NCBI GenBank assembly: GCA_017525505.1
Contig: JAFXSR010000017.1
Location: 1-64,000, forward strand
Source: Bacteroidales bacterium
GTDB taxonomy: Bacteria; Bacteroidota; Bacteroidia; Bacteroidales; WCHB1-69
Direction: 5' to 3'
Length of the DNA stretch: 64,000 bases
In this document: positions 53,860 to 62,743 of the stretch, piece by piece
How positions within the stretch are numbered: position 1 is the stretch's first letter
Layout of the letters: the number at the start of each line of letters is the position of its first letter
The notes under the pieces: generated by a model
Databases searched by the model: none
What the model saw: only the letters and a program-made list of their open reading frames with translations
What the model was told of the DNA's origin: nothing
Program-made: the position numbers and the translations under genes

Positions 53860-54783
53860 TCAGTGCATATTACGCTCTTTGAATACCCCGTTTTCATACC
53901 CTTGGATACGGGGATTTTCATCGGCCAGCAGCAGTCGTTTTTCCGCCCAAAGGCAATATTCCTCATTTATTTCAACGCCAAGATATTTGCGTCCCAATTT
54001 TTTGGCCACCACGGAGGTCGTACCGGAACCGAGAAAAGGATCGAAGACCAAACCATCCGGAGGACAAGAGGCCAGAATCAGTTTGGCAACAAGTTTCTCG
54101 GGTTTTTGCGTCGGATGGTCGGTATTCTCGGTCATAGACCAATAAGGAATAGTAATGTCATCCCAGAAATTTGAAGGACAAGTAAGACGGAATTTACCCT
54201 CCTCACCTTCTTCCCAGTCTTTCGGCACACCTTTTTCACGATAAGGAGCCAACACTTTTTTCTTCTGTTTAACTGACTCTAAATCAAAGTAATAATTATC
54301 CTTATCCAAGACTCCGAACCAAATATCTTCCATGCCATTCTTCCAGTTTCTGGAAGCTCCCCTGCCCTTCTCTCGCTGCCAAGTAATGCGGTTCAGCACC
54401 GTCAGATTCTCCTCCATCACCTGCTGCAAGGCCGAGGTGGATTTCCAGTCGCCACAAAGATACAACGATCCACTGGGTTTCAACAATTTACACAGCTGTG
54501 GAAACCATGAACGCAAGTATTCCAGATACTGACTTCCCGTGATGGCCTTGAATTGGAGACCATTGAAATTCTTGGACAGGTTATAGGGTGGATCCACGAT
54601 AATCAAGTCGGCCAGTTGAGCTGGAAGCCGGGACAACAACGACAATGTGTCCCCATGTATTGTCTTGTTGAACAGAATAGCGTTATCATCTACCTGATGG
54701 GCAGACAGCAAACGAAACTGAAGAGATTTTCTCTCCTCATCGGTCAGGGTTAAAGTCTTGTTGCGGGGAGCCCTTTCTTTCAT
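53860..54783 (-). CDS. orphan DNA methyltransferase (N4/N6 type, beta class)
   Basis: A 307-residue enzyme. The catalytic motif DPPYNLS (residues 64-70) precedes the AdoMet motif FDPFLGSGTTSVVAKKLGR (about 245-263), the order that defines the beta class. NHPTQKP-like wording (TDHPTQKPEKLV) is typical of N6-adenine or N4-cytosine enzymes. A variable middle would hold the target-recognition part. No restriction gene adjoins, so it may be regulatory or protective. It lies 17 bp after the LytTR regulator, probably cotranscribed with it. The recognition site cannot be inferred. Confidence 0.9.
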   Translation of the reverse strand: MKERAPRNKTLTLTDEERKSLQFRLLSAHQVDDNAILFNKTIHGDTLSLLSRLPAQLADLIIVDPPYNLSKNFNGLQFKAITGSQYLEYLRSWFPQLCKLLKPSGSLYLCGDWKSTSALQQVMEENLTVLNRITWQREKGRGASRNWKNGMEDIWFGVLDKDNYYFDLESVKQKKKVLAPYREKGVPKDWEEGEEGKFRLTCPSNFWDDITIPYWSMTENTDHPTQKPEKLVAKLILASCPPDGLVFDPFLGSGTTSVVAKKLGRKYLGVEINEEYCLWAEKRLLLADENPRIQGYENGVFKERNMH

Positions 54784-54800
54784 AATTCGTGCAAGAAAAG

Positions 54801-55661
54801 CTACTCGGAAGCAGCGAATTTATCCACTATCTGTTCAGAATAGGTTTTGGACACCGGCAGCGGAGCCACTTCTTCATTATCAAAATTGATAAACAAGCCA
54901 TCCTTCTCTTTGCTGATCATCTTAATCTTCTGCATATTAACGATATACGAGCGATGACTGCGACAAAAGCCTTTGTTACTCAACTTCTCTTCCAAATCCT
55001 TCAAATTATTACGGAGCATATAATGGAACAAATGGCCATTATCTATATAGTATATATTTACATAATTGTCTGCTGATGCCAGATAATAAACATTCGCCAG
55101 CAGGATGGACAATTTCAGTCTTCCCTTTTCATCGCAGAAATTAAAAACTTCATCCACATGAGTGTAGGGTTTGTTGTCCCAGATCTCTTTTTTGTCGAGC
55201 AAACTATTCAGTTTACTATTCTTTTCTTTCAAAGAATAGTATAAATACGACACCAAATAAGGGACAAAAAGGATAGATGGCACAAAAACCAACGCTCTTT
55301 TAAAAATATCCTCAAAAGGACGGGCATCTTTAAGTGCGAATTTGTTAAAAACGGAATAGACAAACACAATAAAGATGACTTCCGACGCAATCCAGAGCAC
55401 ATATTGCAAGATGGAGATCTGATCGCGGCGACAAACCGCCCACAAAATAAAACGGCTCAACACCAAAATGGAAACACAGCCCAAAACGGTGATGGAAGCA
55501 TAGACCATTTTCATCACATCATCATTGGACTGGTACCAGCTGGTAAGATCGAAGGGGGTGTAAATGGAAACAAATGCGATGGAAAATACCAAAACGAAAA
55601 GCAGCATCTGGATGTTGATGCGGAAATTCGCTAAGTAATCTGGTATTTTCTGGTTCATCAT
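54801..55661 (-). CDS. membrane-anchored LytTR-family transcriptional regulator
   Basis: The ATG at 55661 (or the next at 55658) is chosen because the upstream part of the frame overlaps the promoter, giving 286 residues. The N-terminal ~150 residues form about four membrane helices (MLLFVLVFSIAFVSIY, MVYASITVLGCVSILVLSRF, in parts). The C-terminal ~100 residues are a LytTR DNA-binding domain: LLANVYYLASADNYVNIYY, LKDLEEKLSNKGFCRSHRSYIVNMQKI (in parts), then LPVSKTYSEQI. It has no receiver domain, so it would sense membrane or ligand signals directly. A phased repeat array next to its promoter is the likely operator. Confidence 0.9.
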   Translation of the reverse strand: MMNQKIPDYLANFRINIQMLLFVLVFSIAFVSIYTPFDLTSWYQSNDDVMKMVYASITVLGCVSILVLSRFILWAVCRRDQISILQYVLWIASEVIFIVFVYSVFNKFALKDARPFEDIFKRALVFVPSILFVPYLVSYLYYSLKEKNSKLNSLLDKKEIWDNKPYTHVDEVFNFCDEKGRLKLSILLANVYYLASADNYVNIYYIDNGHLFHYMLRNNLKDLEEKLSNKGFCRSHRSYIVNMQKIKMISKEKDGLFINFDNEEVAPLPVSKTYSEQIVDKFAASE

Positions 55662-55682
55662 ACAATATGTTTTAAAGGGGTG

Positions 55683-55690
55683 CAAAGATA
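55683..55690 (-). promoter_or_regulatory. -7 promoter box for the LytTR gene
   Basis: TATCTTTG on the minus strand, 21 bp before the start codon. The repeat array begins 10 bp upstream of it. Confidence 0.6.
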
Positions 55691-55700
55691 CGAAAAATTT

Positions 55701-55791
55701 ATTTCACCCCGTATTTTAAAATTTCGTCCCACCGGACGAGAATTTCACCCCTCATTTGGAGATTTCACCCCTCATTTGGAGATTTCGCCAC
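55701..55791 (-). promoter_or_regulatory. five phased direct repeats, candidate LytTR operator
   Basis: ATTTCACCCC-type boxes start at 55701, 55721, 55742, 55762 and 55782, spaced 20, 21, 20 and 20 bp. The third and fourth units are identical over 20 bp (ATTTCACCCCTCATTTGGAG). LytTR regulators bind direct repeats about two helical turns apart, so spacing and position both fit. The array lies between the divergent LytTR and acyl-CoA synthetase genes and could control both. Confidence 0.65.
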
Positions 55792-55899
55792 ATTTGTCCA
55801 TCAAACACAACATAAAACACAAGCATGCCATTTTTTTTTATTCTTTTGCAACTTCTTTTGATGACGAACGACGACAAACTAATAATTTAAATCATAAAC

Positions 55900-57669
55900 A
55901 TGAAAGAAATCAGCAGACTTTTTGACATTTTGAATCGTTATGAGGAAAAATACCCCAAACAGACCGTTGCATTAGGTTGTAAAAGAGATCAAAAATGGGT
56001 AACCTTCTCACCCGCCAAATATAAAGAAATGACCGACAATATCAGTTATGGCCTGATGAAGTTGGGTGTTGAACCTGGCGACAAGGTCGGCATCATTGCC
56101 AACAACCGTCCCGAATGGAACATGTTGGACATGGGCATCATGCAAATCGGTGCCATCACGGTTCCCGTGTATCCGACCATCAGCGAGAATGACTACCATT
56201 ACATCGTCAACCACTCCGACATGAAGGTGGTTTTTGTGGAAGGCGTGGAAGTGATGAACAAGATCAGCAACATCATGGGTGACACACCAAAATTGGAGAA
56301 AGTCTATACTTTCATCAACCGCGACCGTTTCCCCTATCTGGATCAGCTGATAGAGCTGGGTCGTGAGAATGCCGACCCTGAAGAGCTGAAACGCCGCAGC
56401 GACGCTGTGAAGGAGGAAGATTGCTCCACCATCATGTACACTTCCGGCACCACTGGACACCCGAAAGGCGTGATGCTGTCGCACCGCAATATTGTGCATC
56501 AGCTGCTCAACCTGCGCCAGACACCCGCCAAATGGTCCAACAAGGCCTTCAGCTTCCTGCCCATCTGTCACGCTTACGAACGCATGCTGGTATTCCTGTA
56601 CCAATATTTGGGCATGTCGGTATATTATGCGCAGAATTTGGGCACCATTGCCGAGAACATCAAGGAAGTGAACCCTACCATGATGTCGGCAGTACCCCGT
56701 GTGTTGGAGAAATTCTACGACAAAATATGGAGTTCCAAGTTCAACATGAAACCCATGGCCCAGAAAATCTTCGTGTGGGCTGTAGAGGTGGCCAAGCAAT
56801 ACAAGATCCAAGACCACGAACGCACAGCCTGGTACAATTTCAAGCATAGCATTGCCGACAAGCTGGTTTACAAGAAGATACGTGAGAAAATCGGTGGCAA
56901 TTTTGACATCGTGGTGTCGGGTGCCGCCAGCATACAGCCGCATCTGGCCTCCTTCTTCTCCGCCATTGGCATGCCCGTTTTCGAGGGTTATGGCAGCACC
57001 GAGACCTCTCCTGTGATTGCTGTGAGCTGCCGCGACCGTGACGGACGCGAGGTGGGCACCGTAGGTTTCCCGCTGCCTGGCGTGGAAATCAAGTTCGCCG
57101 ACAATGGCGAGCTGCTGTGCCGCGGTCACAATGTGATGATGGGTTACTACAAGAACCCCGAACTGACCGCCGAGGTCATCGACAAAGACGGTTGGTATCA
57201 CACGGGGGATATGGGTCGCCGCAACGAAAAAGGACAGATTTTCATCACCGGCCGTATCAAGAGCTTGTTCAAGACCTCTTTCGGCAAATATATCAACCCC
57301 GAAGCTTTGGAAGAGAAATTCTGCGAATCGCCATTCATCGCCAACATGATGGTGGTGGGCGAGAACCAGAAGTTCGCCGCCGCGGTCATCGCTCCCGACT
57401 TTGAGTTCCTTAAAGGCTGGTGCGCACGCCACGAGATGAAATTCACCACCCCCGACGACATGGTGCACAACCCCGACATCATCAAACGATACAGCCGTGA
57501 GGTACAAAGTTACAACAAGAATTTCGGCGATTTCGAGCAAATCAAGAAATTCATCCTGGTACCTGACGAATGGACCATCAAGAATGAGATTCTCACCCCG
57601 ACCCTGAAAGTGAAGAGACGTTTCGTACAGGAGCGGTATGCCAACCGGATTGACGAAATGTTCAAATAG
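55900..57669 (+). CDS. long-chain fatty acid-CoA ligase (AMP-forming)
   Basis: A 589-residue adenylate-forming enzyme. The P-loop TSGTTGHPKGVMLSH lies near residue 181; AVPRVLEKFYDKI and FEGYGSTETSPV follow. The hinge region reads WYHTGDMGRRNEKGQIFITGR, and the C-terminal domain NEILTPTLKVKRRF. The layout matches FAA1-type long-chain acyl-CoA synthetases. It activates fatty acids with ATP and CoA at the membrane. It is divergent from the LytTR gene and may share the operator array. Its end runs into the left end of an IS element 43 bp downstream. Confidence 0.93.
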   Translation: MKEISRLFDILNRYEEKYPKQTVALGCKRDQKWVTFSPAKYKEMTDNISYGLMKLGVEPGDKVGIIANNRPEWNMLDMGIMQIGAITVPVYPTISENDYHYIVNHSDMKVVFVEGVEVMNKISNIMGDTPKLEKVYTFINRDRFPYLDQLIELGRENADPEELKRRSDAVKEEDCSTIMYTSGTTGHPKGVMLSHRNIVHQLLNLRQTPAKWSNKAFSFLPICHAYERMLVFLYQYLGMSVYYAQNLGTIAENIKEVNPTMMSAVPRVLEKFYDKIWSSKFNMKPMAQKIFVWAVEVAKQYKIQDHERTAWYNFKHSIADKLVYKKIREKIGGNFDIVVSGAASIQPHLASFFSAIGMPVFEGYGSTETSPVIAVSCRDRDGREVGTVGFPLPGVEIKFADNGELLCRGHNVMMGYYKNPELTAEVIDKDGWYHTGDMGRRNEKGQIFITGRIKSLFKTSFGKYINPEALEEKFCESPFIANMMVVGENQKFAAAVIAPDFEFLKGWCARHEMKFTTPDDMVHNPDIIKRYSREVQSYNKNFGDFEQIKKFILVPDEWTIKNEILTPTLKVKRRFVQERYANRIDEMFK

Positions 57670-57712
57670 ACATTTTCTTAATACCAAATACCCATTAACC
57701 CAGCATTCAATT

Positions 57713-57732
57713 GAGGGTGACTAAAAAGTAGT
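57713..57732 (+). repeat. left terminal inverted repeat of the IS1182 element
   Basis: GAGGGTGACTAAAAAGTAGT. It is also the left half of a terminator-like hairpin followed by an 8-T tract (57743-57750), which could stop readthrough from the acyl-CoA synthetase gene. Confidence 0.7.
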
Positions 57733-57915
57733 CATCCTCTTTTTTTTGCAAATTTAACAGCAATAATCGTAAATAATAATTGACCGGCGTCATTTGACAT
57801 TGGCAAATGAAAAAAATGGCTATTTTTCTGAAATTCAGATTAATAGCCATTGTTATTTGATGAAATTTTTGTATTTTTGTATCGCCAAACACAAAAAAAA
57901 CAAATCATCAAACCA

Positions 57916-59532
57916 ATGGCAAAAGTAACATTTAAATCTTACAATCCCAACGACAATCTTCTTTTTCCTCCATGTCTGGGAGATTACCTACCCAAGAACC
58001 ACAACGCGCGTGTTGTCAGCGCCATCATAGACCGGCTTGACATCTCAGAGATTGAAAGCGGATACAAGGGAGGCGGAGCCAGCAGCTACAATCCCAGGAT
58101 GCTTCTCAAGGTGATAGTGTACGCATATCTCAACAACGTGTACTCGGGCCGGAAAATGGAGAGGCTGCTTGTGGAGAACATCGCCTTCATGTGGCTTAGC
58201 GGGATGCAGACCCCGGACTTCCGCACCATCAACCTGTTCCGCAGCAAGCGGCTGGCAGGCAAGTTCGACGGTCTGTTCACCCAGGTGGTGCTGCTGCTTA
58301 ACGAGGAGGGCTTCGTGTCACTGGATGTCCAGTACATAGACGGCACAAAGATAGAGTCCGTGGCGAACAAGTACACCTTTGTCTGGAAGGGCAGCGTGGA
58401 AAAGAACAAGGCCAGACTGGAGGCCAAGGTGAGATCAGTACTGGAGACGGCCGAACAGACACTGGCGCTGGAGGAGAGCGAGCCGGAAGAGGAGCTGAGC
58501 TCCGAGGAGATGACCCGTCGTGCGGAGGCCATCCTCGACAAGATGGACAGGGAGGGCATCAGCAACAAGAAGATGCGCAAAGCTGTGGAGAAAGTGAAGA
58601 GCGAGAAAGCCCCCAAGATGCGGGAGTACGAGGACAAGCTGGAAACCATGGGGGAAAGGAACAGCTTCAGCAAAACCGACCCTGACGCCACTTTCATGCG
58701 GATGAAGGAGGACGCGATGAACAACGGACAAACCAAGCCGGGATACAATATCCAGATAGCCACCGAGAACCAGTTCATCACCAATTACGGCATTTTCTGG
58801 AGACCGACAGACCAAGAGACTCTCATCCCTTTCCTCGAGTCGTTCCAAGACAGATACGGGAGACAGAGCAGTGAGGTGTGCGCCGACTCCGGCTACGGCA
58901 GCGAACAGAACTACGAGTACATGTTCGGCAACGGCATCGCCCCGTATGTCAAATACAACATGTTCCATGCGGAGGACAAAAGGAAACGCCGCCAGAACCC
59001 GTTCCTGACACAGCATCTTCACTACAACGAAACGGACGACTACTTCGTATGCCCCATGGGCCAGCACATGGAGCACATCGGCGATGTGACCGTGAAATCC
59101 GACCTCGGATATGAATCCACCGTGAGCAGGTACATCGCACGGAACTGCTCGGGGTGCCCGTTGCGGGGTATGTGCTACAAAGCGGCTGCTGACAGAAGAA
59201 TCATAGAGGTCAACCACAAAAACAACGCATACCGGAGAAAGGCCAAGGAACTGCTCACAAGCGAACGCGGAATCTACCATCGCGGTAACAGACCCATAGA
59301 GCCGGAGGCCGTCTTCGGGGACATCAAGTTCAACCACGGGTTCAAACGCTTCCGCCTCAAATCCAACGAGAAAGTGAAAACGAAGTTCGGTCTGGTAGCT
59401 TTGGCTCACAATATCAGAAAGTACATCGCCATTAACCAGAGCAATATGGCAAAAAACATCAAAAACAACGCTCCCAAACGCCTTTGTTTACCTCTGGCAT
59501 GGAATCTGAGACGCTTCCATGAAGCCTGTTGA
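57916..59532 (+). CDS. IS1182-family transposase (DDE)
   Basis: The ATG at 57916 (MAKVTFKSYNPNDNLLFPPC) lies 36 bp after a -7 box, giving 538 residues. The N-terminal DUF772 region reads SYNPRMLLKVIVYAYLNNVYSGRKMERL, in parts. The DDE catalytic core includes LDVQYIDGTKIESVANKYTF and VCADSGYGSEQNYEYM. A CPMGQHM ... CSGCPLRGMCYKAA cysteine segment and the C-terminal IEPEAVFGDIKFNHGFKRFRL supply the last acidic residue. The frame is intact, so the element may still be active. Its G+C-rich codon use differs from the flanking genes. Confidence 0.93.
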   Translation: MAKVTFKSYNPNDNLLFPPCLGDYLPKNHNARVVSAIIDRLDISEIESGYKGGGASSYNPRMLLKVIVYAYLNNVYSGRKMERLLVENIAFMWLSGMQTPDFRTINLFRSKRLAGKFDGLFTQVVLLLNEEGFVSLDVQYIDGTKIESVANKYTFVWKGSVEKNKARLEAKVRSVLETAEQTLALEESEPEEELSSEEMTRRAEAILDKMDREGISNKKMRKAVEKVKSEKAPKMREYEDKLETMGERNSFSKTDPDATFMRMKEDAMNNGQTKPGYNIQIATENQFITNYGIFWRPTDQETLIPFLESFQDRYGRQSSEVCADSGYGSEQNYEYMFGNGIAPYVKYNMFHAEDKRKRRQNPFLTQHLHYNETDDYFVCPMGQHMEHIGDVTVKSDLGYESTVSRYIARNCSGCPLRGMCYKAAADRRIIEVNHKNNAYRRKAKELLTSERGIYHRGNRPIEPEAVFGDIKFNHGFKRFRLKSNEKVKTKFGLVALAHNIRKYIAINQSNMAKNIKNNAPKRLCLPLAWNLRRFHEAC

Positions 59533-59619
59533 AACAAGGCAAACTTCTATCAGGTATTTTTTTACACCTAAAGAAATACCCCTCGAATAATGAACAAAAA
59601 AAGTGGCCGAACCAAAATC

Positions 59620-59636
59620 ACTTTTTAGTCGGCCTC
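59620..59636 (-). repeat. right terminal inverted repeat of the IS1182 element
   Basis: Reads GAGGCCGACTAAAAAGT on the minus strand, matching the left end at all but two central positions. It forms part of the GGCCGA/TCGGCC hairpin. Confidence 0.7.
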
Positions 59637-59700
59637 TTTTTGCTTTGATTTTTATTAGTAAAAAAATTGGGAGAAAGATAAGAAATAGATAAAAAAAGAC

Positions 59701-59708
59701 TATCTTTG
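59701..59708 (+). promoter_or_regulatory. -7 promoter box for hsdR
   Basis: TATCTTTG, 25 bp before the ATG at 59734 and 7 bp before the ATG at 59716, so a start at 59716 would be leaderless. Confidence 0.6.
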
Positions 59709-59733
59709 CAAATGAATGTTTCAACATCTAGTT

Positions 59734-62724
59734 ATGGCACTTGAAAAACAAATAGAAGATCAGTTTATTCGCTATTTAAGCGAGAACCTGAAATATGTTT
59801 ATCGCCCCGACATCAACGACCGCGATTCGTTGGAACGCAATTTCCGCGAGAAGTTTCAAACCTTGAACCGTTGTCATCTGACCGACAACGAGTTTGCACG
59901 TTTGTTGGAGGAAATCACGGAAGCGGATGTGTTCAGTTCGTCGAAACGCTTGCGTGAGCGCAACACGTTTATGCGCGAAGACGGCACGCCATTGCAATAT
60001 TCATTGGTCAATATAAAAGACTGGTGCAAAAACGATTATGAGGTCATTCACCAGTTGCGAATCAATACGCGGAACAGTTTCCAGCGTTATGATGTCATTT
60101 TGCTCATTAACGGCTTGCCAGTTGTTCAAATTGAGTTGAAGACCTTGGATGTCAGTCCGCGCCGCGCGATGCAGCAAATTGTCGATTACAAAAACGATGT
60201 CGGAAATGGATACACCAATTCGTTGTTATGCTTCGTACAGATGTTCATTGTCAGCAACCAGCACAATACCTATTATTTCGCTAACAATAACAAGGAGCAT
60301 TTCAACTTCAATGCAGAGGAGAAGTATCTACCTGTGTATCAGTGGGCTGATGAGAAAAACCAGAAGATAACAGGTTTGGAGGCTTTTTCGGATGCTTTCT
60401 TACAAAAGTGCCGTTTGGGTGAGATGATTAGCCGCTATATGGTTTTGGTGGCTTGTGAACGAAAGGTGCTGATGATGCGTCCGTATCAGATTTATGCGGT
60501 GAAGGCGATTGTCAGTTGCATTAACGAGAACCGTGGCAATGGATACATCTGGCATACTACTGGCAGCGGTAAGACGCTCACTTCGTTCAAGGCTTCAACG
60601 CTATTGAAAGACAATCCTGAAATTGAGAAATGCCTCTTTGTGGTGGACCGTAAAGACCTTGACAAGCAAACCCGAGAGGAATTCAACAAGTTCCAAGAGG
60701 GTTGCGTAGAGGAAAACACTAACACCGATACCCTCGTGCGCCGTATGCTTTCCGAGGACTATGCCGACAAGATTATTGTGACGACTATTCAAAAATTGGG
60801 CATTGCCCTCGACCCGCAAAACCGCCGAAACTATCAGGAAAGACTCAAGCCGTTGAGAGACAAACGAGTTGTGTTTATCTTCGATGAATGCCATCGTTCA
60901 CAATTCGGCGACAACCACAAGGCCATCAAGGAGTTTTTCCCGAAAGCGCAGTTGTTTGGTTTTACAGGAACACCCATTTTTGAGGAAAATGCCACTTATA
61001 CCCAAATCACGGGTGAGGAAGCACAATACAAGACCACAAAAGATGTGTTCCAGAAAGAACTACATGCCTACACCATCACCAATGCCATTGAGGACAGGAA
61101 TGTGCTGCGTTTCCACGTGGATTATTTCAAGCCCGAAAAGTCAGATATGGCGGGCGAGACGGTGAAGAAATCTGCGGTTGTGCGCACCATTTTGGGCAAA
61201 CATCGTGCAGCCACTGCAGACGGGCGTTTCAATGCCATTCTTGCTACGGGTTCCATCAATGAGGCTATCGAGTATTACCATCTGTTCAAGGAGATGCAAG
61301 CCCAAAAGTTGGAGATGGATAATACATACGAGCCGTTGAACATCGCTTGCGTGTTCTCGCCGCCCGCTGAGGGTAACCGCGACATCCAGCAGATTCAGGA
61401 GGATTTGCCGCAGGAACAGAAAGACAACGAACAAGAACCCGACCAAAAAAAGGCGGCTCTGACGGCTATCATTAACGATTATAATAAGCAATATGGCACC
61501 AACTTCTCTGTTGCCGAGTTTGACGCTTATTATCAGGACGTGCAGCAACGCATCAAAAACCAGCAATACAGCAACAAGGATTATGCCCACAAGAACAAAA
61601 TCGACATCACCATTGTAGTAGATATGCTGCTGACGGGCTTCGATTCCAAATATCTGAACACGCTGTATGTCGATAAGAACCTGAAGTACCACGGTTTGGT
61701 GCAGGCCTTTTCGCGTACCAACCGCATCTTGAACGACAGCAAGCCTTACGGCAACATTTTGGATTTCCGTGGTCAGCAGGAGGCAGTGGATACGGCCATC
61801 GCCTTGTTCTCAGGTGAGAAGAAGGACGAGGCGAGACAGATTTGGTTGGTGGAACCAGCTTCGGCCATCAAGAAGAAGTACCTTGACGCAGTGAACGGTT
61901 TGCGCGACTTTATGACGCTTCATCATCTGGATTTCAAAGCTGAAGAGGTGTTCAACCTGAAAGGCGACGATGCCAAGGCGGGTTTCATCGTATGTTTCAA
62001 GGAAGTGCAACGACTCAAGACGCAACTCGACCAATATACTGACCTCGTGGAAGTTGAAGATGAAAACGGCCCGATTTATGCAGCAGAGCAACAACCTCAA
62101 TATGGTTTTACGGAGGATGACCTGCGTGCTTTCCGAGGGGCGTATCTTGACATTGCTCGCGAACTGAAAACACGGCGAGAGAAAACAGGCGCGGTTGTCC
62201 CGAATGAGGTTGAGGAACTGGATTTTGAATTTGTCTTGTTTGCCTCGGCCATGATCGACTACGACTATATCATGGAATTGATTTCCAAGTGCATGGGGCA
62301 ACCAGCAAAATGGAAGATGACCAAGGAGGAATTAATCAACCTGATTCGGTCGAGTTCCAATTTGCTTGATGACCGCGAGGATATCATTGCCTACATCAAC
62401 AGTCTTGATGGCGTGAACGGTCGTACTGAACAGGAAATCAAGGACGGTTACGAAATCTTTAAAACAGAGAAGTATGCCAAGGAATTGATGGCCATTGCTG
62501 AAAAACATGGTTTGAGTGTGGCCTCGTTGCAGGCTTTTGTGAACGACATTGTAGATCGCAAGATTTTCGATGGCGAAAAATTGAACGACTTGCTTGAACC
62601 CCTTGATTTGGGTTGGCGCGACCGTACCCGCAAGGAAACCGAACTGATGAATGACCTCGTTCCGCTGTTGAAACGTTTGGTGCCGGGACAGGAGATTTCG
62701 GGATTGAAGGCGTATGAGGAATAA
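59734..62724 (+). CDS. hsdR: type I restriction enzyme subunit R
   Basis: The ATG at 59734 (MALEKQIEDQFIRYL) gives 996 residues; 59716 is an alternative. The N-terminal nuclease domain has VVQIELKTLD near residues 131-139 (E-x-K of the PD-(D/E)XK site). The helicase motor follows: HTTGSGKTLTS near 273, FIFDECHRSQFGD near 381, and FGFTGTPIF near 407. A later motif reads LLTGFDSKYLNTLYVDK. HsdR cuts DNA after ATP-driven translocation, in complex with HsdM and HsdS. hsdS starts at 63940; no hsdM is in the window. Confidence 0.95.
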   Translation: MALEKQIEDQFIRYLSENLKYVYRPDINDRDSLERNFREKFQTLNRCHLTDNEFARLLEEITEADVFSSSKRLRERNTFMREDGTPLQYSLVNIKDWCKNDYEVIHQLRINTRNSFQRYDVILLINGLPVVQIELKTLDVSPRRAMQQIVDYKNDVGNGYTNSLLCFVQMFIVSNQHNTYYFANNNKEHFNFNAEEKYLPVYQWADEKNQKITGLEAFSDAFLQKCRLGEMISRYMVLVACERKVLMMRPYQIYAVKAIVSCINENRGNGYIWHTTGSGKTLTSFKASTLLKDNPEIEKCLFVVDRKDLDKQTREEFNKFQEGCVEENTNTDTLVRRMLSEDYADKIIVTTIQKLGIALDPQNRRNYQERLKPLRDKRVVFIFDECHRSQFGDNHKAIKEFFPKAQLFGFTGTPIFEENATYTQITGEEAQYKTTKDVFQKELHAYTITNAIEDRNVLRFHVDYFKPEKSDMAGETVKKSAVVRTILGKHRAATADGRFNAILATGSINEAIEYYHLFKEMQAQKLEMDNTYEPLNIACVFSPPAEGNRDIQQIQEDLPQEQKDNEQEPDQKKAALTAIINDYNKQYGTNFSVAEFDAYYQDVQQRIKNQQYSNKDYAHKNKIDITIVVDMLLTGFDSKYLNTLYVDKNLKYHGLVQAFSRTNRILNDSKPYGNILDFRGQQEAVDTAIALFSGEKKDEARQIWLVEPASAIKKKYLDAVNGLRDFMTLHHLDFKAEEVFNLKGDDAKAGFIVCFKEVQRLKTQLDQYTDLVEVEDENGPIYAAEQQPQYGFTEDDLRAFRGAYLDIARELKTRREKTGAVVPNEVEELDFEFVLFASAMIDYDYIMELISKCMGQPAKWKMTKEELINLIRSSSNLLDDREDIIAYINSLDGVNGRTEQEIKDGYEIFKTEKYAKELMAIAEKHGLSVASLQAFVNDIVDRKIFDGEKLNDLLEPLDLGWRDRTRKETELMNDLVPLLKRLVPGQEISGLKAYEE

Positions 62725-62743
62725 ATAATTTGGATGTAGCGAT

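Larger units (their letters stand above)
57713..59636 (+). mobile_element. IS1182-family insertion sequence
   Basis: About 1.9 kb with one transposase gene. The ends share the inverted repeat GAGGNNGACTAAAAAGT (57713-57729 and 59620-59636). Each end also forms its own hairpin (GAGGGTGACTA/TAGTCATCCTC on the left; GGCCGA/TCGGCC followed by T on the right). A further ATGGCTATT/AATAGCCAT hairpin (57817-57850) lies before the transposase promoter TATTTTTG (57872-57879). No target duplication was evident, so the exact borders are approximate. Confidence 0.8.

Noticed and set aside
56008-57687. 559-codon open frame antisense to the acyl-CoA synthetase gene
   Set aside because: It is a codon-bias shadow of a strongly supported gene. 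The translation is His/Val/Asp-rich with no domain motif.
58435-59409. 324-codon frame antisense to the IS1182 transposase
   Set aside because: The transposase frame is intact and recognised; the antisense product has no recognisable motif.
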